Assembly: GCF_030867385.1 (NCBI RefSeq) | Contig: NZ_JAPFBJ010000003.1 | Span: 62,001 to 126,000, forward strand | Direction: 5' to 3' | DNA from: Sphingobium sp. DEHP117 | GTDB lineage: Bacteria > Pseudomonadota > Alphaproteobacteria > Sphingomonadales > Sphingomonadaceae | DNA: 64,000 nt | In this document: in pieces, positions 50,772 to 59,660 of the stretch | Numbering within the stretch: position 1 is the first letter of the stretch | How the letters are laid out: each line of letters begins with the position of its first letter | Made by a program: the position numbers and the translations under genes | Notes under the pieces: generated by a model | What the model saw: only the letters and a program-made list of their open reading frames with translations | Databases searched by the model: none | What the model was told of the DNA's origin: nothing

Positions 50772-51014
50772 TCAAGCCTGCTTCTGCTCATCCTTGGTTG
50801 CGGACGGGGCGGGCGCATCTGGCGCGGGCTGCCCCTCGATGCGGGTGGCCGGGCGCGCCGCAATCGACGCATCATCGTCGTCGGCCATGCCTTTCTTGAA
50901 AGCCTTGATGCCCTTGGCGACATCGCCCATCAGCCCGGAAATCCGGCCGCCGCCAAACAGCAGCACGATGACCAGCACCACCAGAACCCAGTGCATCAGC
51001 GAAAACGAACCCAT
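50772..51014 (-). CDS. tatA: Sec-independent translocase subunit TatA
   Basis: 80 residues. The membrane segment [20 protein letters not shown] is followed by the amphipathic helix [20 protein letters not shown], typical of TatA, the pore-forming subunit. A Pro/Ala-rich tail follows. GGAG lies 10-11 nt before ATG 51014. First of the tatABC genes and 40 nt after scpB on the same strand. Confidence 0.96.
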   Translation of the reverse strand: MGSFSLMHWVLVVLVIVLLFGGGRISGLMGDVAKGIKAFKKGMADDDDASIAARPATRIEGQPAPDAPAPSATKDEQKQA

Positions 51015-51054
51015 TTAAAATCTCCTTGGGGCGAAACCCTTCAAGCATGCGAGT

Positions 51055-51672
51055 CTAGGCGTCTTCGCCTTCATTTTCCAGCGCGGAATCGCCCTCGTCG
51101 CGTTCAAACAGCCCTTCGCTGGCCAGGTCTATCGGGTCGAGCAGCCCGGCGGCGCGCAGATCGTCGATCCCCGGCAGGTCGCGGCGACTCGCAAGGCCGA
51201 AATGCGTCAGGAAATCGGGCGTGGTGGCGTAGATCAGCGGCCTGCCCGGCACCTCGCGCCGCCCGGCGGGGCGGATCCAGCCCGCCTCCATCAGCACGTC
51301 GAGCGTGCCCTTCGCCACCTGCACGCCGCGGATCGCCTCTATCTCCGCACGGCTCACCGGCTCATGATAGGCGATGATGGCGAGCGTCTCCATACCCGCG
51401 CGGCTCAGCTTGCGCGGCTCGTCCTTCTCGCGCCGCAGCAGGTGCGCCATGTCCGGCGCCGTCTGGAAATGCCAGCGCCCACCCCGCTCCACCAGATTGA
51501 CGCCGCGCCCCGCATAGGCGGCCGCAAGCGCGGCGAGCGCGCCTGCAATATCCGGCGCATCGCCCAGTATCTGCCGCAGCTGCGCGATGCTCATCGGCTC
51601 GGTCGCGGCGAACAAGGCAGCCTCCAGCGCGCGGGAGAGGTCATCCGGTTCGTCGCGCGCGTCCATGCTCAT
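51055..51672 (-). CDS. scpB: Segregation and condensation protein B
   Basis: 205 residues. LEAALFAATEPMSIAQLRQI and AGMETLAIIAYHEPVSRAEI with RGVQVAKGTLDVLMEAGWIR are the two winged-helix domains of ScpB. RPLIYATTPDFLTHFGLASR matches the C-terminal block (usual text PGRPxLYxTT). ScpB with ScpA and Smc makes the bacterial condensin. ATG 51672 overlaps the scpA stop (ATGA). The acidic tail beyond residue 180 is variable in the family. Confidence 0.95.
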   Translation of the reverse strand: MSMDARDEPDDLSRALEAALFAATEPMSIAQLRQILGDAPDIAGALAALAAAYAGRGVNLVERGGRWHFQTAPDMAHLLRREKDEPRKLSRAGMETLAIIAYHEPVSRAEIEAIRGVQVAKGTLDVLMEAGWIRPAGRREVPGRPLIYATTPDFLTHFGLASRRDLPGIDDLRAAGLLDPIDLASEGLFERDEGDSALENEGEDA

Positions 51673-52475
51673 GCCTCCGCCTCCTCGCGCGCATCCGCCT
51701 CCGCGCCGGCCGCCACGCGCATGAAGATCGGCTCGAAAATACCGTCCTGCCGGATGTCCACCCTGCCCTGCCGCGCCAGCTCCAGCATCGCGACGAAGCT
51801 CGACGCCAGCGCCGATCGGCCCAGCGCCCCACCGACGCCCTCGGGCAGGAAACTCTCCAGCCGCGCCCAGTCGAGCCGCGCGCCGACCAGCCGCCCCACC
51901 CGCTCGATCGCCTCGTCGAGCGTCATCACCGGGCGGCGCGATACCACATGCACCACCGGTGCGGTGCGCGCCTTGACCTGCCCATAGGCCGCGACCAGCT
52001 CATAGAGGCTCGCCTGCCACAGCGCCTTTTTGTCGACGCGCAGCCCCTCGGGCGCGCCGCGCGCAAACACATCGCGCCCCAGCCGATCCCGCGCGAGCAG
52101 CCGCGCACCGGCATCGCGCATAGCGGAAAGCCTCTGAAGCCGCAGGTGCAGCCGAAGCGCCAGCTCTTCGGGCGAGGGCTCTTCCTGCATCGCCTTGGGC
52201 AGCAGCAGCGCGGACTTGAGATAGGCCAGCCATGCCGCCATCACCAGATAGTCGGCCGCCAGCTCCAGCTTCAGCGCCTTGGCGCCGGATATGAACGCCA
52301 GATATTGCTCGACGAGCGCGAGGATCGAAATCTGCTTGAGGTCCACCTTCTGCGAGCGCGCGAGCGTGAGCAGCAAGTCGAGCGGCCCTTCCCAGCTCTC
52401 GAAACTCAAGGTCAGCACATCGTCGGCCGCGCGGGGCGGTTCGAACAGATCGAACGCTTCCTCGCGCCCCGCCAT
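51669..52475 (-). CDS. scpA: Segregation and condensation protein A (kleisin)
   Basis: 268 residues. LSFESWEGPLDLLLTLARSQ with KVDLKQISILALVEQYLAFI is the N-terminal kleisin domain; ELAADYLVMAAWLAYLKSAL follows; the C-terminal winged helix ends around ALGRSALASSFVAMLELARQ with GRVDIRQDGIFEPIFMRV. It bridges Smc heads. ATG 52475 overlaps the nagZ stop (TGATG). Confidence 0.95.
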   Translation of the reverse strand: MAGREEAFDLFEPPRAADDVLTLSFESWEGPLDLLLTLARSQKVDLKQISILALVEQYLAFISGAKALKLELAADYLVMAAWLAYLKSALLLPKAMQEEPSPEELALRLHLRLQRLSAMRDAGARLLARDRLGRDVFARGAPEGLRVDKKALWQASLYELVAAYGQVKARTAPVVHVVSRRPVMTLDEAIERVGRLVGARLDWARLESFLPEGVGGALGRSALASSFVAMLELARQGRVDIRQDGIFEPIFMRVAAGAEADAREEAEA

Positions 52476-53485
52476 CAGGCCATCACCCCCAGCAGCGCGT
52501 CCCGCTGGGCCAGCATCTCCTCCAGCGGCATGTCATCCACCGCCTTACCCGCCCCCGCCATCGCCCGGTCGAGCCGCGCGCGCGAAATCTCGTAAATATC
52601 GGGCAGCACGTTCGCGATCCCCGCCATATCCTCCATTCGCGCCCAGCAATTGAGCGCAAGGTCGCACCCCGCTGCCACGACACCCGCCGCAAGGGATGGG
52701 ATATCCCCCTGCAACGCCTTCATGTCGAGATCGTCGGAAATCAGCAGCCCGTCGAACCCGATGCGCTGGCGGATGATCTGTTCGATGACCACGGGCGAGA
52801 GACTCGCGGGCCGCTCCGCATCCCAGGCGGTATAGATGATATGCGCGGTCATCCCCATCGGCGCGGCCTTCAGGCGGATGAACGGCTCAAGGTCGCTCTC
52901 CAGCGTCGCCGCGTCGGCGGCAACGGTCGGCAGGTCATGATGGCTGTCCACCATTGCGCGGCCATGCCCGGGCATGTGCTTGACGATGCCGACCACGCCG
53001 CCCTCGCCCAACCCCTCCAGCACCGCGCGGCCCAGCGCCGCCACGCGCATCGGCTCCGCGCCAAGCGTGCGGTCACCCATGATGTCGGACGCCCCCTCCT
53101 GCCGCACATCGAGCAGCGGCAGCGCATCCACGGTGATGCCTACCTCGCGCAAGGTTTGCGCAATCGCGCGCGCATTCCACCGCGCCGCCATCATCGCCGA
53201 TGAGGGCGCAACGTCATAAAGTGCATCGAACCGCTGCATCGGCGGGAAGGCAGGCCAAACCGGCGGCTGCATCCGCGCCACGCGCCCGCCCTCCTGATCG
53301 ATCATGATGAGCAGGTCGTCGCGGCCGTGCAGCGCGCGCAGATCGTCCGTCAGCGCGCGCAGCTGCGCCTTGCCCACGCAGTTGCGCTTGAACAGGATGT
53401 AACCCGCAGGCTCCGCCTCGCGAAAAAACGCGCGCTCCTCCGCGCTGAGGCTTTCCCCCGCCATTCCGAAAATCACCGGCTTCAT
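52475..53485 (-). CDS. nagZ: Beta-N-acetylhexosaminidase NagZ (GH3)
   Basis: 336 residues, full-length GH3 domain. IMIDQEGGRVARMQPPVW and VVGIVKHMPGHGRAMVDSHH (with the conserved KHxPGHG) are the NagZ signatures, and LLISDDLDMKALQ carries the nucleophile Asp (SDDLDM). It removes GlcNAc from recycled muropeptides in the cytoplasm. The 329-nt gap upstream to the SPOR gene holds the palindrome-flanked element at 53569-53770 and nothing else recognisable. It overlaps scpA at its 3' end. Confidence 0.95.
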   Translation of the reverse strand: MKPVIFGMAGESLSAEERAFFREAEPAGYILFKRNCVGKAQLRALTDDLRALHGRDDLLIMIDQEGGRVARMQPPVWPAFPPMQRFDALYDVAPSSAMMAARWNARAIAQTLREVGITVDALPLLDVRQEGASDIMGDRTLGAEPMRVAALGRAVLEGLGEGGVVGIVKHMPGHGRAMVDSHHDLPTVAADAATLESDLEPFIRLKAAPMGMTAHIIYTAWDAERPASLSPVVIEQIIRQRIGFDGLLISDDLDMKALQGDIPSLAAGVVAAGCDLALNCWARMEDMAGIANVLPDIYEISRARLDRAMAGAGKAVDDMPLEEMLAQRDALLGVMA

Positions 53486-53568
53486 GGGCGGAGACTAGCG
53501 GCGGCCAGCATAATGCGAAAGGGAAAATACGGAAGGCGCTATGGTGTGGATAGCTGCCTGATCCTCAC

Positions 53569-53770
53569 CGTCACCCCGGGCTTGACCCGGGGTCCCGCTG
53601 TTCTGTCAGGCCAGCAGATCGAACAGATCGCGCCATTCCGGACTGCCACCCTCGATCCGGTCAAACTTCCACTGGCGCCGCCAGCGCTTATAGACCCATC
53701 CGCCCTGTATGGTGTCACATATCTTCGGAACATCAAAAAAGCGGGACCCCGGGTCAAGCCCGGGGTGACG
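53569..53770. mobile_element. Palindrome-flanked element with decayed GIY-YIG gene (copy D)
   Basis: Two 31-bp arms at 53569-53599 and 53740-53770 are perfect inverted copies (31 of 31). Each is itself palindromic: ACCCCGGG, CTTGA, CCCGGGGT. The 140 bp between encode, on the minus strand, the C-terminal end of a GIY-YIG nuclease (see 53606-53701). The arm sequence is unrelated to that of copies A-C, but the layout and arm length are the same as in the intact element at 59661-60052. It occupies most of the 329-nt gap between the SPOR gene and nagZ. Confidence 0.85.
53606..53701 (-). pseudogene. GIY-YIG nuclease remnant, N-terminal few residues joined to the C-terminus
   Basis: Minus-strand frame GWVYKRWRRQWKFDRIE, then GGSPEWRDLFDLLA and a TGA at 53608-53606. 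The part from KRW onwards aligns without gaps to the C-terminus of the intact nuclease at 59667-60032 (KRWHRQWK versus KRWRRQWK, then IE, P, W, DL; 14 of 26 identical). GWVY resembles the first strand (GIY region) of the family. So GWVY and KRW appear fused by an internal deletion of about 60 codons that removed the catalytic core. No start codon or full frame remains. The 72-codon ORF in another frame over this region is not a gene. Confidence 0.75.
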
Positions 53771-53814
53771 AAGGAGGAGATGTCCGCAATGATGCAGTGT
53801 CCGGACAGACCGCC

Positions 53815-54558
53815 TCAGTTCACCACCAGACAGTTCTCGCCCGCTACCTTCAGCTTGCCGCAGAGTATCCCCGCCTGCGGGGTTGCCGCGCGGAGGCGGA
53901 AGAATTGCGTGCCGTTCACCGTCACCGGCTCGATATGATAGGTAAGCGCGCCGAGATAGTCGAAGCGCTTGGAGAGCCGCGTCCAGCTCGATCGTGCCAG
54001 CGCCTCGCTGTTATAGGCGCCGAGCTGGATCATCGGCCCACTGGTCTTGGCTGCGGGCGCTGCGGCAGGGGAAGCCTTGGGCGCTGCCAGCTGCTGCCCC
54101 AGCTTTGAGACCGGCATGACGACCTTCGGCCCGGTCAACACGGGCGTGGCTGTCTTGGCGCCTGCCGCTGCGTCGGCGCTGGCGGCGGTCGTTGTCATCG
54201 GCGCTTCGGGCAGCTTGGAGGGGTCGATCACGCCGCCCCGCTCCTTGCCCTCGCTTGCGGCAAAGGTCTCGTCCCCCTCGCCCGCAAACTTCTTGGCGTC
54301 GGCGCTCTTGGCCGGGATCTTGTATGCCCCCTTCGGCGCGGACAGGACCTGCGGCTCTTCCTGTTCGGCGAAATAATTGCGGATCATATAGACGGCGCCC
54401 ACCACCAGGCCCAATATGGCCAGCCCGGCGAGGATCAGCGCACCCAGCCGAACCAGCGAGACTTCATCCTCGCCGTCGTCCTCATAGGCAGGTTCCAGCC
54501 ACGGCAGACGGTCCTCATCGTCAAGGGCGAGGGTGTCGTTCATGCCGTTGTTCGCCAT
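53815..54558 (-). CDS. SPOR domain protein with one membrane segment
   Basis: 247 residues from ATG 54558, overlapping the argS stop as TGATG. An acidic cytoplasmic N-terminus (about 1-33) precedes the membrane segment LGALILAGLAILGLVVGAVY, an Ala/Pro/Lys-rich periplasmic linker (about 70-165), and a C-terminal SPOR domain (GPMIQLGAYNSEALARSSWT, RLSKRFDYLGALTYHIEPVT). SPOR domains bind septal peptidoglycan. The argS-SPOR-nagZ-scpAB-tat order is common in this bacterial group. Relatives of this gene are often left unnamed. Confidence 0.88.
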   Translation of the reverse strand: MANNGMNDTLALDDEDRLPWLEPAYEDDGEDEVSLVRLGALILAGLAILGLVVGAVYMIRNYFAEQEEPQVLSAPKGAYKIPAKSADAKKFAGEGDETFAASEGKERGGVIDPSKLPEAPMTTTAASADAAAGAKTATPVLTGPKVVMPVSKLGQQLAAPKASPAAAPAAKTSGPMIQLGAYNSEALARSSWTRLSKRFDYLGALTYHIEPVTVNGTQFFRLRAATPQAGILCGKLKVAGENCLVVN

Positions 54559-56285
54559 CACTGCAACTCCGAAAGTGCCTCCACTCCCATGAGGGCAAGG
54601 CCGTTGCGCACAATCTGCCCGATTTGCTGCGCCAAGAAAAGCCTAACAGCGGTGATATGAGCGTCGTTAACCACGATTATTCGCCGCGCTGCATCATCGT
54701 TGCCCATGTTCCACCAGCTATGGAAGGAGGCCGCCAAATCCCCTAGAAAAAAGGCGATTCTGTGCGGCTCGCGGGCCTGTGCAGCCGCCTCGATAATGCG
54801 CGGATATTGCGCTGCAAGCTTGACAAGCGCCAGCTCTTCCGTCCCAAGGCGGGACAGGTCTGGCGCGGGCAGCGCCATGCCCGCCTCCGCCGCCTTGCGC
54901 CCGAGCGATGCGATCCGCGCATGCGCATATTGCACATAGAACACCGGATTGTCCTTCGAGGCTTCCACCACCTTGGCGAAATCGAAGTCCATCTGCGCGT
55001 CCGCCTTGCGGGTCAGCATGGTGAAGCGCACCACATCCTTGCCGACCTCGCGCACCACATCGGCGAGCGTCACGAAGTTGCCCGCGCGCTTGGACATCTT
55101 CACAGGCTCGCCATCGCGCAGCAGGCGCACCATCTGCACCAGCTTCACGTCGAAGCGCGCCTTGCCTTCCGTCAGCGCCGCGACCGCCGCCTGAATGCGC
55201 TTTACCGTTCCGGCATGGTCCGCGCCCCATATGTCGATCAGCTGATCGGCCGATTGCGCCTTCTGGAAATGATAGGCCATGTCCGCGCCAAAATAGGTCC
55301 AGCTGCCGTTGGACTTTTTGATCGGCCGGTCCTGATCGTCGCCGAACTTGGTGGAGCGGAACAGCGGCAGCTCAACCGGCTCCCAATCCTCCGGCGTCTC
55401 GCCCTTGGGCGCTTCCAGAACGCCGTCATAAACAAGATCATGGTCCCGCAGCCACGCCTCGGCGGCTTCCGGTTTCTTCGCCGCCTGCAATTCGGCCTCG
55501 GAGGCGAAGACATCATGATGGATGCCGAGCAGCGCGAGGTCGCTCCGGATCATCTCCATCATCGCCGCCACCGCGCGGGTGCGGAACAGGACGAGCCAGT
55601 CGGCTTCCGGCGCGCCCACGAACCGTTCGCCATATTCCTCAGCCAGCGCCTGCCCCACCGGCACCAGATAATCACCCGGATACAGCCCCTCCGGTATCTC
55701 GCCGATGTCCTCGCCCAGCGCTTGCGCGTAGCGCAGATGGGCCGAGCGCGCGAGCACATCGACCTGCCCACCCGCGTCATTGATATAATATTCGCGGATC
55801 ACCTTGTGGCCGACGGCTTCCAGCAGGGTGGCGAGCGCATCGCCCACCACCGCCCCCCGGCAATGGCCCATGTGCATCGGCCCTGTGGGGTTGGCCGAGA
55901 CATATTCGACGTTGACGGTAACGCCCGCGCCGCTGCTTGACCTGCCGTAGTCCGCGCCCATCTGCTCGATCGCGCGCAGCTCCCCCGCCCATGTCGCGGC
56001 CGTGAGGGTCATGTTGATGAAGCCCGGCCCGGCGATCGAGACGCTCTCCACCTCCTCGAGCGCGTCCAACCGTGCGGCGATCTTTTCAGCGAGCGCGCGC
56101 GGGTTCAGCCCGGCGGGCTTGGCCAGCACCATCGCGGCATTGGTGGCGAGGTCGCCATGGCTCGCGTCGCGCGGCGGCTCCACCGTCACCGCCTTGCGGT
56201 TGATGTCAGCGGGCAGCTCCCCGCTCGCGATCATGCCATCGAGCAGCGCATCCATGTGCGCGGCGAAACGAACGTAGAGTGTCAA
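54558..56285 (-). CDS. argS: Arginyl-tRNA synthetase
   Basis: 575 residues, class I synthetase. The HIGH-type motif is SANPTGPMHMGHCRGAVVGD and the KMSKS-type motif is VKMSKRAGNFVTLADVV. The additional N-terminal domain (about 1-110) carries KAVTVEPPRDASHGDLATNA, and the C-terminal anticodon domain ends ALVKLAAQYPRIIEAAAQAR and onwards. It charges tRNA-Arg. Repeat E4 lies 58 nt upstream of the start. Confidence 0.97.
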   Translation of the reverse strand: MTLYVRFAAHMDALLDGMIASGELPADINRKAVTVEPPRDASHGDLATNAAMVLAKPAGLNPRALAEKIAARLDALEEVESVSIAGPGFINMTLTAATWAGELRAIEQMGADYGRSSSGAGVTVNVEYVSANPTGPMHMGHCRGAVVGDALATLLEAVGHKVIREYYINDAGGQVDVLARSAHLRYAQALGEDIGEIPEGLYPGDYLVPVGQALAEEYGERFVGAPEADWLVLFRTRAVAAMMEMIRSDLALLGIHHDVFASEAELQAAKKPEAAEAWLRDHDLVYDGVLEAPKGETPEDWEPVELPLFRSTKFGDDQDRPIKKSNGSWTYFGADMAYHFQKAQSADQLIDIWGADHAGTVKRIQAAVAALTEGKARFDVKLVQMVRLLRDGEPVKMSKRAGNFVTLADVVREVGKDVVRFTMLTRKADAQMDFDFAKVVEASKDNPVFYVQYAHARIASLGRKAAEAGMALPAPDLSRLGTEELALVKLAAQYPRIIEAAAQAREPHRIAFFLGDLAASFHSWWNMGNDDAARRIIVVNDAHITAVRLFLAQQIGQIVRNGLALMGVEALSELQ

Positions 56286-56343
56286 AGCTCGGACCTTACT
56301 CTTCCTGTAATCGCATTAAACGAACATCGAAAAACGAACATCG

Positions 56344-56485
56344 AAGCGGTCTGATATTTGGTTCAGGTGGAGCCGAAAAGCATGATTTTCGAGTATCGGA
56401 GCGCAGCGTACTTCAAGGTACGTGAGCACCGAAACGCAGAAAATCGGGCTTTGCAGGCCCGCATGGGCCGAATATCAGGCCGCTT
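56344..56485. repeat. Palindromic repeat E4
   Basis: 142 bp. Termini AAGCGGTCTGATATTTGG (56344-56361) and CCGAATATCAGGCCGCTT (56468-56485) are complementary at 16 of 18 positions. The core again has ATCGGAGCGCAGCGTACTT, GGTACGTGAGCACCGAA and CGCAGAAAAT as in E1-E3, while the termini differ completely from them. Its right end overlaps the last two bases of the stop codon of the lipoprotein gene (56484-56486). It fills the gap to argS. Confidence 0.88.
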
Positions 56486-57140
56486 ACCGCGTCGCGTTAT
56501 ATTTGAACTGCTCGGGCGTGAGATTAAATCCAACCAGCAGCTCAAAGCTGGTTCGCTGCAACGCCGCGCGCACTTCGGGGAGCGTGAACGGGTCGATCGC
56601 CGCATCTTCCTCGCCGGATTTGCGCTTCTGGGTGATCTTGCGCTGCACATCGGCCGGCAGGCTCGCCTGCGCGCGGTCGACATAGGACGCCGCCTTGGCC
56701 GAAGCCTGCGCGCGATACTGGCCCGCCGCGAAACTGACGCGCACCGTGCCCACCCGCTTGGCGATCACAGCGTTGCCGCCGCGCACCACGACCGAATAAT
56801 AAGGCAGGTCCACATCGCGTGCCGCAGAAGCATCGCGGCGGCTCGCCTGCACGTCGAACGTCGCCTCGGTATAATATTGGTCCGCCGTTTCCGAGCAGGT
56901 CGAGCGCAGATTGGTCATGCTCGCCACCACGTCGATGGCGGCGGCATCGGTGCTGCCTGCGGGGTTGAACAGCGTCACGTCGCCGGTCTGCGCCGGGATC
57001 GCCGCCACCGGGCAGGCGCTGCGCACCGCAATGATGCCGCCGGTTTCATCGAGATCGCCCTTCCTGGAGCACGCCCCGAGCGCGAGCAGCGCGACGGCGG
57101 CAATCGAGAAAGTCCTCAAGGGGTGGCGAGCTGGTGTCAC
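56484..57140 (-). CDS. Putative lipoprotein
   Basis: 218 residues from GTG 57140, which is preceded by AAGGAAA at a good distance; the longer frame from 57227 has no signal. The signal sequence TFSIAAVALLALGACSRKGD carries a lipobox with Cys24. The mature protein has RSACPVAAIPAQTGDVTLF, then blocks such as YYTEATFDVQASRRDASAAR and VGTVRVSFAAGQYRAQASAK. No catalytic motif is seen. It resembles an uncharacterised sphingomonad lipoprotein family by general look only. The stop codon lies at the edge of repeat E4, which may have set its present 3' end. Confidence 0.75.
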   Translation of the reverse strand: MTPARHPLRTFSIAAVALLALGACSRKGDLDETGGIIAVRSACPVAAIPAQTGDVTLFNPAGSTDAAAIDVVASMTNLRSTCSETADQYYTEATFDVQASRRDASAARDVDLPYYSVVVRGGNAVIAKRVGTVRVSFAAGQYRAQASAKAASYVDRAQASLPADVQRKITQKRKSGEEDAAIDPFTLPEVRAALQRTSFELLVGFNLTPEQFKYNATR

Positions 57141-57252
57141 GGAATTTCCTTCGGCGGTAAGAACCGGCTTCTTATCGACCCTCTGCCAACCGCGCAACAC
57201 AAAGCGCGCGTAATGTGCCGCCCCCACTAGCGTTCGCAGCCAATCCTGCCTA

Positions 57253-58224
57253 ATGGCTCAGGGCATGACCGACGCCGCATCGCCCTACCCGCCGCTTGAC
57301 CTGCTGATCGCCGCGCCGCGCGGCTTTTGCGCGGGCGTCGACCGCGCGATCATCATCGTCGAGCGCGCGCTGGAGAAATATGGCCCGCCCGTCTACGTGC
57401 GGCACGAGATCGTGCACAACAAGTTCGTGGTCGATAGCCTCAAGGCCAAGGGCGCGGTCTTCGTTGAGGAGCTGGACGAAGTGCCCGCAGACGTGCCGGT
57501 CGTGTTCTCGGCCCATGGCGTGCCCAAGTCGGTCCCGGCGGCGGCGGAAGAGCGCGGGCTGGATTATCTCGACGCCACCTGCCCGCTCGTCTCCAAGGTT
57601 CACCGCCAGGCCGAGCGGCAGGTCGAGGCCGGGCGGCACATATTGTTCATCGGGCACAAGGGCCACCCGGAAGTCGTCGGCACTTTCGGCCAGGTGCCCG
57701 ACGGCGCGATGACCCTGATCGAGACCGAGGACGACGCGCGCGCAATCCAGCCCGCAGACCCCGCCAATCTCGGCTATCTGACGCAGACCACGCTGTCGGT
57801 CGACGATACCGCCGCGATCATCGGCATCTTGGAGGCGCGCTTCCCCGAGATCATCGCGCCCAAAGGCGAAGACATCTGCTACGCCACCTCCAACCGGCAG
57901 GCGGCGGTGAAAGCGATGGCGCAGGATTGCGATGCCGTGCTGGTGATCGGCGCCCCCAACAGCTCCAACTCGCTGCGCCTCGTCGAATGCGCCGAGCGCG
58001 CGGGAGCGAAGGCGCAATTGATCCAGCGCGGGGCGGAGATTGACTTCGGCTGGCTGGAAGGCGTGCGCACCTTGGGCATCACTGCGGGCGCCTCCGCGCC
58101 GGAAGTGCTGGTGCGCGAAGTCGTCGACGCCCTCGCCGCCCGCTTCGCCGTCACCGAGCGCACGGTGGAGACCGCGCGGGAAAACATCGCCTTCAAGCTG
58201 CCCAAGGGATTGGAGGTAGCGTAA
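57253..58224 (+). CDS. ispH: 4-hydroxy-3-methylbut-2-enyl diphosphate reductase
   Basis: 323 residues from ATG 57253; ATG 57265 ([20 protein letters not shown]) is an equally good start. The three cysteines that bind the [4Fe-4S] cluster are in [25 protein letters not shown] and [32 protein letters not shown] and [12 protein letters not shown] are further conserved. It makes IPP and DMAPP in the MEP pathway. thrB follows after 2 nt, rnhA overlaps thrB, forming a compact three-gene operon. Confidence 0.97.
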   Translation: MAQGMTDAASPYPPLDLLIAAPRGFCAGVDRAIIIVERALEKYGPPVYVRHEIVHNKFVVDSLKAKGAVFVEELDEVPADVPVVFSAHGVPKSVPAAAEERGLDYLDATCPLVSKVHRQAERQVEAGRHILFIGHKGHPEVVGTFGQVPDGAMTLIETEDDARAIQPADPANLGYLTQTTLSVDDTAAIIGILEARFPEIIAPKGEDICYATSNRQAAVKAMAQDCDAVLVIGAPNSSNSLRLVECAERAGAKAQLIQRGAEIDFGWLEGVRTLGITAGASAPEVLVREVVDALAARFAVTERTVETARENIAFKLPKGLEVA

Positions 58225-58226
58225 GA

Positions 58227-59204
58227 GTGGCTGTCTACACCCACGTCCCCGCCGAAGACATGGCGCAGTTTCTGACCCGCTACGACACCGGCGAACTCGT
58301 CTCCGCCAAGGGTATCGCCGAAGGGGTGGAGAACAGCAATTACATGCTCGAAACCCGCCGGGCGAACGGCGCGTCGGAGCGCTTCATCCTCACCCTCTAT
58401 GAAAAGCGCGTGGATGAGGCGGACTTGCCTTTTTTCATGGACCTGCTCGATCATCTCGGCGCGAACGGCTGCAAGGTGCCCCGCTTCATCGCGGACCGGG
58501 AGGGCCACAAGCTGCAACAGCTCGCCGGCCGGCCCGCCTGCCTGATCGAGTTCCTCTCCGGCATCTCGGTAACGGAGCCGACCCCCGCCCAGTGCCTCGC
58601 CGCTGGCCGCGCCATGGGCGAGCTTCACCGCGCGAGCGAGGGCTTCGCGCAGGAGCGGAGCAACGCGCTCGACCTCCACGGCTGGCACGACCTTGCCGAC
58701 AAATGCGGCACGCATCTGGATGACATCGCCCCCGGCCTCGCCGCGCGGGTGGCGCAGGAGCTCGCCTTCCTCGACGCGCGCTGGCCAAGCGCGCTGGAAC
58801 GCGGCGTGATCCATGCCGATCTGTTCCCGGACAATGTGCTGATGAGCGGAGACGCCGTCACCGGTCTCATCGACTTCTATTTCAGCTGCACGGACATCCG
58901 CGCTTATGATCTGGCAATCATGCACGGCGCGTGGTGCTTTGCGGCGGACGGGGGCGCGTATCACGCCGCGCGCGGCGCGGCGCTGGTGCGCGGCTATGCT
59001 GAGGCCCACGGGCTGACCGACGCCGAGCGCGCTGCCTTCCCGGTCCTGTGCCGGGGCGCTGCGCTGCGCTTTTTGCTCACCCGCGCCTATGACTGGATCA
59101 ACACGCCGCCCGACGCCCTGGTGACGCGCAAGGATCCGCTCGCCTACCTCAAGCGCCTCGATTTCTATGCGCAGGCCAACCCGGCGGACCTGCTCGGCGC
59201 ATGA
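58227..59204 (+). CDS. thrB: Homoserine kinase (type II, ThrB2 family)
   Basis: 325 residues from GTG 58227. It starts [20 protein letters not shown]. It has the aminoglycoside phosphotransferase/ChoK fold: [20 protein letters not shown] (ATP loop), [20 protein letters not shown] (catalytic loop, with HADLFPDN) and [20 protein letters not shown] (with the metal Asp in IDF). This family replaces the GHMP-type homoserine kinase in many alphaproteobacteria. It phosphorylates homoserine for threonine synthesis. It overlaps rnhA by 4 nt. Confidence 0.95.
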   Translation: MAVYTHVPAEDMAQFLTRYDTGELVSAKGIAEGVENSNYMLETRRANGASERFILTLYEKRVDEADLPFFMDLLDHLGANGCKVPRFIADREGHKLQQLAGRPACLIEFLSGISVTEPTPAQCLAAGRAMGELHRASEGFAQERSNALDLHGWHDLADKCGTHLDDIAPGLAARVAQELAFLDARWPSALERGVIHADLFPDNVLMSGDAVTGLIDFYFSCTDIRAYDLAIMHGAWCFAADGGAYHAARGAALVRGYAEAHGLTDAERAAFPVLCRGAALRFLLTRAYDWINTPPDALVTRKDPLAYLKRLDFYAQANPADLLGA

Positions 59205-59647
59205 CCGGCCTCACCAAAGTCGAGATCTTCACAGACGGCGCGTGCAAGGGCAATCCCGGCCCCGGCGGCTGGGGCGCGGTGATCCGCTCCGGCCCGCATG
59301 AAAAGGAGCTGTCCGGCGGCGAAGCCGACACCACCAACAACCGCATGGAGATGATGGCGGCAGTGCAGGCGCTCTCGGCCCTCAAGCGCCCGTGCAAGGT
59401 TGTGCTGACGACGGACAGCGTCTATGTGCGAGACGGCATCACCAAATGGGTCCACGGCTGGCAGCGCAACGGCTGGAAAACGGCGGACAAGAAGCCGGTG
59501 AAAAACGCCGACCTCTGGCAAGCCCTCCTCACCGCCGCCGCCCCGCATCAGGTGGATTGGCGCTGGGTCAAAGGCCACAACGGCCACCCGGAAAACGAAC
59601 GCGCCGACGTACTCGCCTGCGCCGCTGCGGAGAAGATGCGGGGGTAG
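59201..59647 (+). CDS. rnhA: Ribonuclease HI
   Basis: 148 residues. The four catalytic acids are in [20 protein letters not shown] (Asp), [14 protein letters not shown] (Glu), [13 protein letters not shown] (Asp) and [15 protein letters not shown] (Asp). The basic handle region [20 protein letters not shown] is present. It cleaves RNA in RNA-DNA hybrids. It overlaps the thrB stop, and 13 nt after its own stop the palindrome-flanked GIY-YIG element begins. Confidence 0.98.
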   Translation: MTGLTKVEIFTDGACKGNPGPGGWGAVIRSGPHEKELSGGEADTTNNRMEMMAAVQALSALKRPCKVVLTTDSVYVRDGITKWVHGWQRNGWKTADKKPVKNADLWQALLTAAAPHQVDWRWVKGHNGHPENERADVLACAAAEKMRG

Positions 59648-59660
59648 TGCCCCCTCCTCC

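Noticed and set aside
53539-53757. 72-codon minus-strand ORF across element D
   Set aside because: It is in a different frame from the GIY-YIG remnant and mostly translates the palindrome arms.
53569-53770. Element D as a plain intrinsic terminator for the SPOR gene
   Set aside because: The arms are 140 bp apart and enclose recognisable coding remains; each arm is also a palindrome by itself.
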